From the NCBI GenBank assembly GCA_017965765.1, contig JAGCPJ010000051.1:1-57734 (forward strand): a stretch of 57,734 nt of DNA. Reading direction: 5' to 3'. Made by a program: the position numbers and the translations under genes. The stretch comes from Bacteroidales bacterium. Lineage in GTDB: Bacteria > Bacteroidota > Bacteroidia > Bacteroidales > F082. The notes beneath the pieces were generated by a model that was not told the origin of the DNA, did no database searches, and was given only the letters and a program-made list of their open reading frames with translations. Below, one piece after another: positions 14,819 to 24,275 of this stretch (position 1 is its first letter; every line of letters begins with the position of its first letter).

Positions 14819-16699
14819 TTAAAATTGGAAATATATGAAAGATTGCAGATCAGCGGTGATGAACTGATAGATGACAAAGACAATCAAAGCACATGCCACA
14901 ACCATCAGGGGTAAAGGCATATTGGCAAACCAGATGCGGTAGCGACGCTTGAAATTCTCGGGAAGCCAGTGGACAATCATACCTAAGATAATCATAATGA
15001 ACACATTGCGGTATTGATGTGCCATGGCTGGAATCTTGTCCAGTTCCCAATGGCTGCCAATCTGGTTGACCATGTTCTTGGCGGTGTTCCAGGCCGTCTC
15101 GTTGGCTTCAGCAGGGTCGAGGTTGGAGCCGCTTCGGAAGAACAATCGGGTGAAAGTGATGAAGGTGAAGGTCTGGAAGACCGCCCAAGCATCCGCGAGC
15201 CATTGGAAGGCGTCAGTGGAGGCTTTCTTCTTGAAAATCAAATGATAAGCCAGACGGATGACATTGCCGATCAAGATGATGAAACACCATACGAAGAACA
15301 TGCTGAACACGGGCTGGGGTACATAGATACTCAATAGCCTTAAAGTAATGGTAACCAGCAAGATAAACAGTGTTCGCGTGGTATTGCTCCAGTCTTTCCA
15401 AAACTTGTAGAAGATCATGCCGATGCCATTCAAGCCGCCCCAAATCATGAAGTTCCATGAGGCGCCATGCCAGAGACCACCGAGGAGCATGGTATCCATG
15501 GAGTTGATGTTGGTGGTGATTTTCTTGCGTTTTTCGGGTTTGAAGATGGCTACCAAAGCGATGATGACGGCAAGGACCAGCACGCCAAGCCCCACCCACC
15601 AGCTGCCACTCAAGAAGACAGCGATGGCGGCAATCATGACGATGATGCAGAACGATCCAAAGGTGGCGTTGCGGTTGCCTCCAAGAGGGATGTATAAATA
15701 GTCTTGCAGCCATCTGGAGAGGGAGATGTGCCAGCGTTTCCAGAACTCACCGGGGTGCTTGGCCTTGTATGGCGAGTTGAAGTTCTTGGGCAGGTAGAAG
15801 CCCATCAGCATGGCCACGCCGATGGCGATGTCAGTGTATCCTGAAAAGTCGGCATAGACTTGTAGGGAGTAGCCGAACAGGGCGCAGAGGTTTTCAAAGC
15901 CAGAGTAGAGCAGCGGGTTCTCAAACACGCGGTCGATAAAGTTGACGGCGATATAGTCACTGAGCACGATCTTCTTAACCAAGCCGTTCATGATCCAGAA
16001 CACGGCGATGCCAAACTGACGGCGGCTCAGGTGGTATTTCTTGTGCAGTTGAGGGATGAACTCGTTGGCCCTGACGATGGGACCGGCCACCAGTTGCGGG
16101 AAGAAGCTGACATAGAAACCGAAGTCAAGGATGTTCCTCACAGGTTCGATGCGCTTGCGATAGACATCCATGATGTAGCTGATGGCTTGGAAAGTGTAGA
16201 ACGAGATGCCTACAGGCAAGAGAATGGCATCTACGCTGAAACGGTTGCTGCCCGTAATCTCGTTGCCAATCCAGGAGAAAATATCGAACACCCTGAATTC
16301 CGATCCAAACAGGTTGTTGACCACGTCAGTAATGAAGTAGGCATATTTGAAATAGAACAGGATGGAAAGGTTGACGATCACGCTGACGGCAAGGACAAGG
16401 TTACGACTAAGCTCTTTCTTCCTGGTATTCAGCCATCTAGCTCCAAAGTAATTGTATAGGGTGATGAAAATCAGGATTAAGGTGAAGAGTCCGCTGGTCT
16501 TGTAATAGAAAAACAGGCTGACGAAGAACAGGAAGGCATTCCGTAGCAAGCATCTGTTTTTGATCAGGCTGAAGACAGCGAAGACAATGGCGAAGAACGC
16601 CCAGAAATAGAACTGGGTGAACAACAAGGGATGTGCCTTGTCGAAGGAGAACAGTTTCTGCAAGAAATCCAGTACTATGTCTGAGAAGGTCAACATCAA
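14819..16699 (-). CDS. MBOAT-family O-acyltransferase (AlgI/PatA-like)
   Basis: A 626-residue membrane protein with ten or more hydrophobic segments. Family motifs are complete: LPVGISFYTFQAISYIMD, FFPQLVAGPIVR, SGYTDIAIG, FWKRWHISLSRWLQDYLYIPLGG and the active histidine in LLGGLWHGASWNF. MBOAT proteins of this branch move acetyl groups across the inner membrane for O-acetylation of exported polysaccharide or peptidoglycan. About 55 residues with two hydrophobic stretches separate the IPLGGNR and LLGGLWHG motifs, where most relatives have about 15; this may be an added hairpin. The gene overlaps the upstream SGNH gene by 4 bases. Confidence 0.92.
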   Translation of the reverse strand: MMLTFSDIVLDFLQKLFSFDKAHPLLFTQFYFWAFFAIVFAVFSLIKNRCLLRNAFLFFVSLFFYYKTSGLFTLILIFITLYNYFGARWLNTRKKELSRNLVLAVSVIVNLSILFYFKYAYFITDVVNNLFGSEFRVFDIFSWIGNEITGSNRFSVDAILLPVGISFYTFQAISYIMDVYRKRIEPVRNILDFGFYVSFFPQLVAGPIVRANEFIPQLHKKYHLSRRQFGIAVFWIMNGLVKKIVLSDYIAVNFIDRVFENPLLYSGFENLCALFGYSLQVYADFSGYTDIAIGVAMLMGFYLPKNFNSPYKAKHPGEFWKRWHISLSRWLQDYLYIPLGGNRNATFGSFCIIVMIAAIAVFLSGSWWVGLGVLVLAVIIALVAIFKPEKRKKITTNINSMDTMLLGGLWHGASWNFMIWGGLNGIGMIFYKFWKDWSNTTRTLFILLVTITLRLLSIYVPQPVFSMFFVWCFIILIGNVIRLAYHLIFKKKASTDAFQWLADAWAVFQTFTFITFTRLFFRSGSNLDPAEANETAWNTAKNMVNQIGSHWELDKIPAMAHQYRNVFIMIILGMIVHWLPENFKRRYRIWFANMPLPLMVVACALIVFVIYQFITADLQSFIYFQF

Positions 16700-17943
16700 G
16701 GTTTGTATTTCTGAAGATGCGTTGTGTATTTGTCCATAAGGGCATTGAACAAGAGGTCTCCGATGAGGGCGTATCCGGTGTTGGTAAAGTGGACTTTGTC
16801 TTTTTGAGCTATGTTTTCGTCCTGCCAGTTCTGCATCGAGGTGAGTCCGCCCATGATGTCGAAGAAATCCCAGACGGCGGCGTTATGTTTCTTGCCGAGT
16901 TCAAAGAAGGCTTCCTGAGCGAGGAGGCCGTTGGTATTGACTTGGTATTTGTTTTTCTTCAACCGTTTGTAGCTGTCGTTGTTGGTGACGAAGATCATGG
17001 CACAATCGGGACTGACTTCATGGATGATGTCGATGAGTTGGTCATAGTCCCGTTTGAACTTGTCTTTGGTGAAGCTATCCGCCGCGGCGTCGTTGATCCC
17101 GATGCCGAAGATGACCAGGTCGGGCTTGACGAGTTCCATGTCGCGCCTGAGGTCCTCGCAACTGAGGTAGGAATCCACCCGGGCACCGTTGACGCCGATG
17201 CCATGATAGGTGATGCCGGGCATGCCGTTGTCGAGATAGACGCCGGTCACGGTGAAGGTGCCTTCAGCATGGTTGAAATCCACATACAATGAGTCGGTGT
17301 AATCGGGAAGCTGGAAGGTGAAAGAGCCTTCGTGTTCGTCATACACCCCGGGAAGCACCTCGTTGTTGAAGTGTACCACAGGTACAATCTTGCTGTTGTC
17401 GCCATATCCCAAGACTTTCACCAGGTTGAAGTCGAACACGGGAGTGATGTCTCTGGGCTTTTTCTCGCGGGTGACGATGGAGAAGCTGGCGGTGGTATCG
17501 GAGGTGGTGACGGAAGCGCCGGCAAGCCCCAATCGGGTGTCGAAGGCGACCGCGTTACGACAGTAGTTCCACTCGCCCGTATAGCTGATGCTATAGCTGG
17601 CTGGGGTGTTGGTTTTCATGAAGGGGAAGACCAGCCCTCTGCCGGAGGTGATGCCTGGAGAGAGATTTAGCAGGTGGTCACGCATCTGTTGGGAGAACAC
17701 ACCGGCTTGGACATGGGAGCCACCGATGTGTAGGATGTTGATTTTCCCTTGTCCAGTGAAAAGCAAGGCGTCCAGTTTCTCAAAGAACTGTTCCATGTTG
17801 GTGCTGTCACCCGGATAGATGAGTTGGTTACGGTCGAAATGGGTGAAGCTATACTCGGGAATCTGACATTTTACTGGTCCTTGTGCCGAAGAGCCCCAAG
17901 CCAGTAGGAGTAAGGGAATCAATATGCCGAGGTGACGTCTCAT
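16696..17943 (-). CDS. SGNH/GDSL-family hydrolase or acetyltransferase, periplasmic
   Basis: A 415-residue protein with signal peptide (MRRHLGILIPLLLLAWGSSAQ). The SGNH blocks are present: GGSHVQAG (block I serine), GIGINDAAADS (block III Asn) and DKVHFTNTGY (block V Asp-x-x-His). In O-acetylation systems, periplasmic SGNH partners transfer acetyl groups delivered by the MBOAT protein to the polysaccharide, or remove them. It overlaps both neighbours by 4 bases (stop and start in ATGA), so it is translated together with the second SGNH gene and the MBOAT gene. Confidence 0.87.
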   Translation of the reverse strand: MRRHLGILIPLLLLAWGSSAQGPVKCQIPEYSFTHFDRNQLIYPGDSTNMEQFFEKLDALLFTGQGKINILHIGGSHVQAGVFSQQMRDHLLNLSPGITSGRGLVFPFMKTNTPASYSISYTGEWNYCRNAVAFDTRLGLAGASVTTSDTTASFSIVTREKKPRDITPVFDFNLVKVLGYGDNSKIVPVVHFNNEVLPGVYDEHEGSFTFQLPDYTDSLYVDFNHAEGTFTVTGVYLDNGMPGITYHGIGVNGARVDSYLSCEDLRRDMELVKPDLVIFGIGINDAAADSFTKDKFKRDYDQLIDIIHEVSPDCAMIFVTNNDSYKRLKKNKYQVNTNGLLAQEAFFELGKKHNAAVWDFFDIMGGLTSMQNWQDENIAQKDKVHFTNTGYALIGDLLFNALMDKYTTHLQKYKP

Positions 17944-19457
17944 TCCTTATAGTAGTTGAAGGGTTTGAATTTGTTTTTGCGGGCTTCTTTTTCTTTCTCA
18001 ATGAGTTCACGGTCCTTGTTCATGAATGCAGCCACGGAGTCGTTGGGGAGATCTTGGCGGAACTGATAGAAGTCGTGGTACAGCAGCAGCGATTTGGCCA
18101 GGTTGTTGCCTATTTCTTGGGCTCCCAGGAAGGTAAAGTGGATATAATCGGGTCCGGCCAATGCGGGTTTGTGCTTTACAAATTGCGCCATGGAGCCTTC
18201 GCCGCCCATGACATGGAACATGTCCCAGTAGGCTACGTCGTGGCGTAAAGCAGTGGATCTCAGTGAGTCGTTGAGTTCCGGAAGGCCTTTCCAAGTGCCG
18301 ATCTTACCATTGTAACTCTTGCCCATGTCGGCAGGACCGATGAAGAGCAGGGTGGCTTCCGGGGCGACTTCTTTGAAGTATTCGATTTGTTTCTCAAGCT
18401 CCTTCATATAGCTTCCGATGGCTTTGCTACCGGAGATCCCTGGCATGCGGTTGCCACCGAATTGAAGGATGATCAGTCGCGTATCCAGGAGGTTGAAGGA
18501 TTCTTCCATTACTTTGGCGTTGATCCTGGAAAAGATGGTACCCGAGCATCCTCTCAAGGGGTTGTTGTCAATGGCTACACCATAGTCGCCATCAAGGAGA
18601 ACGGCATAGACCTCAGCGTTGCCTTGGAGGGTAAGGGTGCCTTTGCTGACAGGCTCAGGCAGATCCCAGCTGAGCAGGCTGACCCCGGAGTTCGCTGCGC
18701 ATTCTTTTGTCTCTTGAGGGGTCAGGTCGGTTTTCAAAGTGGCCTTGAAGTTATCGCTGTTGTTGCCAAAAAGGATGGATACTTTGGTGATTTCTCGTGC
18801 TTTGTCAAAGGCTTGGGTGTGTTTTGACTTGTAGAAGCTGATGGTGGCTGTCCCGCTGCACTGCGAGAATTGGGTCATCACGCCGTAGCGGTTATGGGAG
18901 GCGCGTCGTGTGGTGGAGTCGCCATAGATCGTGTAACGGGTGAGACCTCCTGAATAGCCTTGGGAGACGGAGATGGAAGCGATGCGTTGTACGGCGGGGA
19001 TCATGTTGGGCCCTGATCCTCCAAAGCGTTCTTGAAGCCGTTGGCGCAACACAGAGGAAATGCGGTCCATCTCGATCTGTGAGTCGCCGTAATGCATGAC
19101 GCGGTAGATTTTCTGTTGATTACGGGCTTGTCCCAACAGTTGGAACAGGGAGTCGAAATAGGTATAGTCGTTATCGGGCAGGTAGATGCGGTTGGGGTTG
19201 GTGGTCAGGAAGTCCCGGAAATACTCCAAGCTGTCGAGTTGAGTCGTGGAACAGGTCATCTCGAAACTTTTGTTGACGTCACTCAGTACCTTGTCCACAT
19301 CAACGGTTTCTTGTTCTTCCATCTGGGCTTCGGCAAACGAAGGGAAACGTAGGCTGAGTCCACCCACCCTGACGCCTTCGGCAGGGAAGGCGAACCAAGC
19401 GATGCCGAACAGCAGGAACACTGACAGGATGAACAAGAGGGTATGTGATGCTTTCAT
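17940..19457 (-). CDS. SGNH/GDSL-family protein with N-terminal membrane anchor
   Basis: A 505-residue protein. Residues 5-27 (HTLLFILSVFLLFGIAWFAF) are a single membrane segment, so the rest should be periplasmic. The SGNH set is MHYGDSQIEMD (block I), QFGGNRMPG (block III) and GPDYIHFTFLG (block V). The protein resembles the acetyltransferase partners of MBOAT proteins more than free esterases, because it is anchored and has a long insert between blocks I and III. It overlaps both neighbours by 4 bases. That makes two different SGNH proteins with one MBOAT protein. Confidence 0.85.
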   Translation of the reverse strand: MKASHTLLFILSVFLLFGIAWFAFPAEGVRVGGLSLRFPSFAEAQMEEQETVDVDKVLSDVNKSFEMTCSTTQLDSLEYFRDFLTTNPNRIYLPDNDYTYFDSLFQLLGQARNQQKIYRVMHYGDSQIEMDRISSVLRQRLQERFGGSGPNMIPAVQRIASISVSQGYSGGLTRYTIYGDSTTRRASHNRYGVMTQFSQCSGTATISFYKSKHTQAFDKAREITKVSILFGNNSDNFKATLKTDLTPQETKECAANSGVSLLSWDLPEPVSKGTLTLQGNAEVYAVLLDGDYGVAIDNNPLRGCSGTIFSRINAKVMEESFNLLDTRLIILQFGGNRMPGISGSKAIGSYMKELEKQIEYFKEVAPEATLLFIGPADMGKSYNGKIGTWKGLPELNDSLRSTALRHDVAYWDMFHVMGGEGSMAQFVKHKPALAGPDYIHFTFLGAQEIGNNLAKSLLLYHDFYQFRQDLPNDSVAAFMNKDRELIEKEKEARKNKFKPFNYYKE

Positions 19458-20542
19458 TTGTAAATCTTCAGTTTTTGTCCTTCCCTAATGAAGTCATTCT
19501 TCAGCTTGTTCCACTTCTTGAGGTCTTTGACCGTGACGTTGTGCTTCTTGGCAATTTTCCCCAGATAGTCACCGGATTTGACAGTGTAGGTGATGTATTC
19601 GGCGGCTTTGGCCTTGGCCTTTTGTTTCTCGGCTTGGGCTACCTGTTGTTGTTCTTCTTCTTTCTTTGCCTTGGCTTGCGCTGTCTCGTTGTAGATGGCA
19701 GTCTTGTTTTGTTCAAAAGCCTGGCCTGCGCTTTGCGGAAGTCTTATCCGGTAGGATTCAAAAGGGGTGAACGGATCGGATCTGAAGATAGGGTTGAGGT
19801 TGAGGATGGTTTGTTTGGAGACGCCTGTCTTGGCGGAGATCGCGGCCACTGAGATGGGCTGAGAGAAGCTGCATTCCACGTAGGCTTCGGTGGGGCGTGC
19901 CACGGTTTTCACATCGTCGCTGTAAACGAAATAGCAGGCTATGAGATTGCCGATAATGTTGATGTTCGGAAGGCAGCCCAGTTCGTAATAGGCCCAAGGG
20001 TCGTTGCCCAGTTCGGCATGCCGAGCCCTAGCGTTGTTGAGGGTGGCTGGGCTGTTGGCGTAAGCCAGGATGCATGACCACCAGTCGCCAAACGTGGTGT
20101 GAAGGTCTTTCAGATAAAGCAAAGCGGCCTGTGTTGAGGCTTCCACAGAGAAGCGCTCGTCGTGGTTCTCGTCAACAGTGAGGCCATAGCGCAAGGCGAC
20201 GAGAGTAGGCAAGTCCCAAAGTCCGGCACGGCCATCCTGGAGATGGTTGCTGTTCATCTCGGTGAGGGCCATGGGGAAGTAAAGGAACTCTGGAGGCAGT
20301 CCCAGTTCGCCGATAGCTTCTTCGATCATGGAGGAATAGGTCGAGAATTCTGTGGGCAGCTGTTTGGACATATAGGTCTTGATGTCACTCAGCAAGGCAT
20401 CGTTGTAAGGAAGCGGGAGGTCTTTCTCGATCTTGGAGAGACGCACCCGCACCTTGGTGGCGTCAAGGCCGGTGGCTAAACTGGGGAAGACAATGCCCCA
20501 GGTCAACAATATGATTAGTGATAATCTTTTTATCAAATTCAT
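19454..20542 (-). CDS. Lytic transglycosylase with C-terminal LysM domain
   Basis: I place the start at the ATG at 20542, which opens with a signal peptide (MNLIKRLSLIILLTWGIVFPSLA); longer open frame upstream overlaps the divergent MATE gene and is not coding. The 362-residue protein has an SLT-type domain (FLYFPMALTEMNSNHLQDGRAGLWDLP; the Glu in ALTEMNS is the catalytic position). A weaker LysM-like unit follows, then a Lys/Ala/Glu-rich linker and a C-terminal LysM domain (YTVKSGDYLGKIAKKHNVTVKDLKKWN). It cleaves or binds peptidoglycan. Its stop overlaps the next SGNH gene by 4 bases. Confidence 0.9.
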   Translation of the reverse strand: MNLIKRLSLIILLTWGIVFPSLATGLDATKVRVRLSKIEKDLPLPYNDALLSDIKTYMSKQLPTEFSTYSSMIEEAIGELGLPPEFLYFPMALTEMNSNHLQDGRAGLWDLPTLVALRYGLTVDENHDERFSVEASTQAALLYLKDLHTTFGDWWSCILAYANSPATLNNARARHAELGNDPWAYYELGCLPNINIIGNLIACYFVYSDDVKTVARPTEAYVECSFSQPISVAAISAKTGVSKQTILNLNPIFRSDPFTPFESYRIRLPQSAGQAFEQNKTAIYNETAQAKAKKEEEQQQVAQAEKQKAKAKAAEYITYTVKSGDYLGKIAKKHNVTVKDLKKWNKLKNDFIREGQKLKIYK

Positions 20543-20586
20543 GGTATTTTCAACAAATACTATCGTCAACTTACCAAATAAAACTG

Positions 20587-20594
20587 CAAAATTA
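20587..20594 (-). promoter_or_regulatory. Likely -7 box for the O-acetylation operon
   Basis: Minus strand TAATTTTG followed by C, 45 bases before the transglycosylase start. Confidence 0.5.
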
Positions 20595-20605
20595 GAAAAA
20601 TTCTC

Positions 20606-20613
20606 TAAATTTG
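20606..20613 (+). promoter_or_regulatory. -7 box for the MATE gene
   Basis: TAAATTTG followed by C, 25 bases before the ATG at 20639. Confidence 0.55.
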
Positions 20614-20638
20614 CGGCTTCATTTTTCAGCTGAATCGC

Positions 20639-22006
20639 ATGGAACAGATAGATAGGACAAGAGAGCTTGAAACCCAGGACATCAGGAAACTGTTGTGGGC
20701 ATACGCCATGCCTTCGATTGTCAGCCAGATCATCGCTTCGGTTTATAATATTTGCGACCGTGTGTTTTTGGGACAGTGTGTGGGTGCCATGGCCATCGCG
20801 GGTTTGGCAATCACGATGCCGATCATGAACATCATCCATGCGTTTGGCTCGCTGGTGGGTGTGGGTTCTTCAGCGCGCATGTCGATCATTTTGGGAAAGA
20901 AGGACTACAACTGGGCAGAGAAGATCTTGGGCAACAGTATGTTGCTGACGTTTATCTTTGGTTTTCTCTTCGTCACTGGCGGTTATGTGTTCATGGATCG
21001 GATCTTGACGATGTTTGGTGCTTCTGCCGAGACCATCGGCTACGCCAGGGAGTATATGGACATTGTGTTACCTGGGATGTTTCTTACCACGCTGACGTTC
21101 AACCTCACGGGTTTGATACGTGCCAGCGGTTATCCCAAGAAGTCGATGTGGATCATGGTGGGTGGTGCCGTGTTGAACATTGCGTTGGATGCCCTGTTCA
21201 TCTATGGATTGGATTGGGGAATCGCAGGTGCGGCTTGGGCTACTACCTTGTCCATGGGTAGTTCTGCAGTGGTCGCCATCATTCATTTCGTCCAGCCGAA
21301 GACGTTTATTCGTTTCCGTAGTCACGCCTGGAAGCCTAAAGGATATATCTTCCGTAACATCCTGTTGATCGGAATGAGTCCCTTTTTGATGAATGTAGCT
21401 GCTTCGGGTGTGGTGGCGTTGCTCAACAAACAGTTGATATTCTATGGTGGCGATTTGGCCGTAGGTGCATACGGCATTATCAACACCTTCGCCAGCTTGG
21501 CCGTGATGTTGATCCTAGGCGTGTGTCAAGGTATGCAACCGATTGCAGGTTACAACTATGGCGCGGGTCATCCACGTCGGTTGCGGTCGGTCTATATGTT
21601 GACCATGAAGGTGAATGTGATCATCGGCATGGCAAGTGCCGTGTTGGCGATGGCCATACCCCAAATTTTGTTGCGCGCCTTCACCAAGGAGGATGAACTC
21701 ATTCAAATTGCTGTTCCTGCCATGCGTTTCATCTTGGTGATGTTCGCCTTGGTGGGCTTCACCATCACCAATTCCAATTTCTTCCAGAGCATCGACAAGC
21801 CCTGGATTGCCATTGTCACTAGCCTCTCACGTCAAGTGTTGTTCCTCGCCCCCATGATCTACATCATACCACCATTGTTTGAGGACATGGGCTACCATGG
21901 CCTGACGGGTGTTTGGGCTTCGATGACGATCTCCGATGTCCTTGGCGCAGTCCTGGCATTTGTGTTGATGCTGACGCAGCGGAAAGTGTTTAGGAGTGAG
22001 GAGTGA
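20639..22006 (+). CDS. MATE-family multidrug/cation efflux transporter
   Basis: A 455-residue protein with twelve hydrophobic segments in two related halves. The first half opens with RKLLWAYAMPSIVSQIIASVYNICDRVFLG, the usual MATE start, and the second half repeats the pattern with FLMNVAASGVVALLNKQL. MATE proteins export cationic drugs or metabolites in exchange for Na+ or H+. The Na+ gradient from the Nqr complex further along could drive it, but the coupling ion is not readable. The last residues (RSEE) and the stop codon are made by a seven-base repeat (21993-22009). The GH89 gene ends 6 bases downstream on the other strand. Confidence 0.92.
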   Translation: MEQIDRTRELETQDIRKLLWAYAMPSIVSQIIASVYNICDRVFLGQCVGAMAIAGLAITMPIMNIIHAFGSLVGVGSSARMSIILGKKDYNWAEKILGNSMLLTFIFGFLFVTGGYVFMDRILTMFGASAETIGYAREYMDIVLPGMFLTTLTFNLTGLIRASGYPKKSMWIMVGGAVLNIALDALFIYGLDWGIAGAAWATTLSMGSSAVVAIIHFVQPKTFIRFRSHAWKPKGYIFRNILLIGMSPFLMNVAASGVVALLNKQLIFYGGDLAVGAYGIINTFASLAVMLILGVCQGMQPIAGYNYGAGHPRRLRSVYMLTMKVNVIIGMASAVLAMAIPQILLRAFTKEDELIQIAVPAMRFILVMFALVGFTITNSNFFQSIDKPWIAIVTSLSRQVLFLAPMIYIIPPLFEDMGYHGLTGVWASMTISDVLGAVLAFVLMLTQRKVFRSEE

Positions 22007-22009
22007 GGA
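21993..22009. repeat. Seven-base repeat at the MATE stop codon (unit GGAGTGA)
   Basis: Two full GGAGTGA units and a partial third; the second unit ends with the TGA stop of the MATE gene. It resembles in length and purine content the heptamer arrays in the frd and nqr genes. Confidence 0.7.
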
Positions 22010-22012
22010 GTA

Positions 22013-24232
22013 TTATTTGTAGTAAGTGTTCAATTGTTCACGGTAGCGATCTGCGATGGCTTTGGCTAGAGCGATGGCATCGCCTTGCGGTTCGGCATTG
22101 AATTGTCCAAGGCGTTCGCGCCACCATTGGCCTTCGTATTTGCAGATGCGATCGTGGTAGGCTTGCTCGTCAAAAGTGTCTTTGGCCTCTAAGGAGGCAT
22201 TTACATCCTTGAAGAACTCCTTCCAACGATAGGCATAATACGTTTCGGTGAGACCTGCCCAGGCACGGCTGGCGTACTCGTTGAGCAAGGCATCTTCCTC
22301 ACCCCAAGTGGTAATGATGTTTCGGGCATTGCTCTCGAAGTAGTCTTTGTCTTCTTCAGTGATGCCGATGTTGCGGGCGTCGCGAATCCATCGACCTACC
22401 AGGAAGGCGCTCTCTGTGGCAAGGATCTTATCGGTATCTTCCAAGATGGAAGTCATGGTTTGTTCCACTTGTTGAAGGTTGTCGTAGTCTTGTTCGCTAT
22501 AGGCTTTCACATAGTCGGCGTAGAGGTCGCTGAAATAGTTTCCGAGCAGTTGTCGGGTGATGTTAACGACATCGAAATGGCGGGCGCGGGTGTTGCAGTC
22601 GGAGGCAAGCAGTTTGTCGAGTACTTCCAGCAGGGTGAGGTTGCTGTATTTATAGGTGGGTGCGACATAATACTGGCGGTACTTGTCGATGTTGCCCATG
22701 GTCGGCCGTTGGTTGATACGAACGGTTTGGCCGGGTGACGACACCTTGTTGTAAACGCTGTCAGCCAACATTTTCCAAGCTGCACGCATGTTGGGATCTT
22801 CCTTACCGCCGCGTTGGTCGGCGAGGCGTTCTACCCAGGCGCTTACATCTTTGGTAAGAGGGCTGTCCCAGGCTTTCTCAAACACATATTCATACATGAA
22901 GGGGTTGCAGTCGAAGCCTTCCAGGGTGGAGCCGATACCGACGAAGTTGTCGCCGCCTTTTTCGAAAGCGCGTTCGATGCGGACGTTGACGGTGTCAAGG
23001 TTGCCGGCGAGCATGGAGTTGCCGCCGAAGTTGCCGAGGTAGCACCAGATGTAAGGCACTCCGTAGTAGCTGTTGGTGCGTTCCCAGATCGGCTGTCGTT
23101 CACAATAATAGTCGAGGAGCAAGTGGCGGTCCTTGGGGAAGGAGGTGATGTAGGCTTCAATGCGATTATCCACTTCCCAGTATTGGCGCTCATTCCAGAA
23201 GAGCCAGGTCATCTCCAGCCAACGGGCGTCAGGGTCAGCGGCAGCAAGTGATTCATACACTTGACGGCTTACGCGCCCAAGGTAGTCGGGTTCCCAACTC
23301 GGAGGGATGAGCTCGTTGAAGATGTCGATGCCATAGATATGATCGCTGCCGTAGAATTCGGTCTGCTTGGCGATGAACTTCTTCTGGATTTCGGTATATA
23401 AGGGGTCCAAGGGATCGAGGAACTTGCACCAGCAAGTGCTGTCGAAGCCTGCCCAGTCGCCCAAAGAGGCCAGGGGTGCGTCGGGATAGATGCGTTTGAT
23501 GCAAGGGGGTACGTGACCGGCGAATCCGGGAAGTACGGGTTTCATGTTCAGTTCCCGTTCGCGAGCGACGATTTTCTGCTGCAGGGCTTTTTGGTTTTCG
23601 AGCCATGACATGGGAAGAGGACCTCCCCAGCGGTCGATGTTTTGCATGCGGTGCCAAGGTAGATGCGCCGGGCCAGTGAAATAGCTGCGGATCTCTTCAT
23701 CGGTGAGGCCAAGGTCGCTCCATACCTCGTACCAAACCGATTCTTGTCCCGTGATGGCCAGTGGAAGGTTGATGCCGTTTAATGCCATCCAGTCGATAAA
23801 ATGCTCCCATTGCTCCCAACTCCACCAAGGCATGGTATAGCCAAAGGTGCAGTAATTCAGGAAGAAACGCTCAGGAACACGGGCTTTCTCGCTCACCTTG
23901 GCCGGAACCTTTGGCAATTGGGTAGGCATCTCCAAAGCCTCTTCCATGAACCATGGGAATTCGGCATGGCAATAGTATTTCAGATAGCGGTTCAGACCGA
24001 CGGCCATACTATTGGCATTATTGCCACGGATGATGAGCTTGTTTCCTTTACTTTCAAACTCATAACGGTCAATGGTGTCATTGATTCGTTCCAACTTGAT
24101 TTGGCTGGAGAATTCGGGAATCACGCGGTCAACGAGTCCGCGCATGGCGATGACTTCCGGGTCGGTTTCCTCTTTGGAGCAGGAAACGGTCATGAGAAGA
24201 CCCAAAATGGCGATGAGATACAGTTTCTTCAT
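22013..24232 (-). CDS. GH89 alpha-N-acetylglucosaminidase, lipoprotein
   Basis: A 739-residue protein with lipoprotein signal (LGLLMTVSCSKEE). The middle domain carries the GH89 hallmarks: FLNYCTFGYTMPWWSWEQWEHFIDWMALNGINLPL, TGQESVWYEVW, and two acidic positions that fit the catalytic pair, Glu in DIFNELIPPSW and Glu in STLEGFDCNPF. The family (NAGLU) removes terminal alpha-linked GlcNAc, for example from mucin or heparan-type glycans. Length is normal for the family. It has its own -7 box and lies 43 bases after the ROK kinase gene, a likely partner in using the released sugar. Confidence 0.93.
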   Translation of the reverse strand: MKKLYLIAILGLLMTVSCSKEETDPEVIAMRGLVDRVIPEFSSQIKLERINDTIDRYEFESKGNKLIIRGNNANSMAVGLNRYLKYYCHAEFPWFMEEALEMPTQLPKVPAKVSEKARVPERFFLNYCTFGYTMPWWSWEQWEHFIDWMALNGINLPLAITGQESVWYEVWSDLGLTDEEIRSYFTGPAHLPWHRMQNIDRWGGPLPMSWLENQKALQQKIVARERELNMKPVLPGFAGHVPPCIKRIYPDAPLASLGDWAGFDSTCWCKFLDPLDPLYTEIQKKFIAKQTEFYGSDHIYGIDIFNELIPPSWEPDYLGRVSRQVYESLAAADPDARWLEMTWLFWNERQYWEVDNRIEAYITSFPKDRHLLLDYYCERQPIWERTNSYYGVPYIWCYLGNFGGNSMLAGNLDTVNVRIERAFEKGGDNFVGIGSTLEGFDCNPFMYEYVFEKAWDSPLTKDVSAWVERLADQRGGKEDPNMRAAWKMLADSVYNKVSSPGQTVRINQRPTMGNIDKYRQYYVAPTYKYSNLTLLEVLDKLLASDCNTRARHFDVVNITRQLLGNYFSDLYADYVKAYSEQDYDNLQQVEQTMTSILEDTDKILATESAFLVGRWIRDARNIGITEEDKDYFESNARNIITTWGEEDALLNEYASRAWAGLTETYYAYRWKEFFKDVNASLEAKDTFDEQAYHDRICKYEGQWWRERLGQFNAEPQGDAIALAKAIADRYREQLNTYYK

Positions 24233-24249
24233 GGATTGAAATGTTTGGG

Positions 24250-24257
24250 CAAATATA
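24250..24257 (-). promoter_or_regulatory. -7 box for the GH89 gene
   Basis: Minus strand TATATTTG followed by C, 17 bases before the GH89 ATG. Confidence 0.55.
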
Positions 24258-24275
24258 GCAATTTTTCAACTCAGC

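Noticed and set aside
20543-20839. N-terminal extension of the transglycosylase by 99 residues
   Set aside because: It overlaps the MATE gene on the other strand and precedes a perfect signal peptide.
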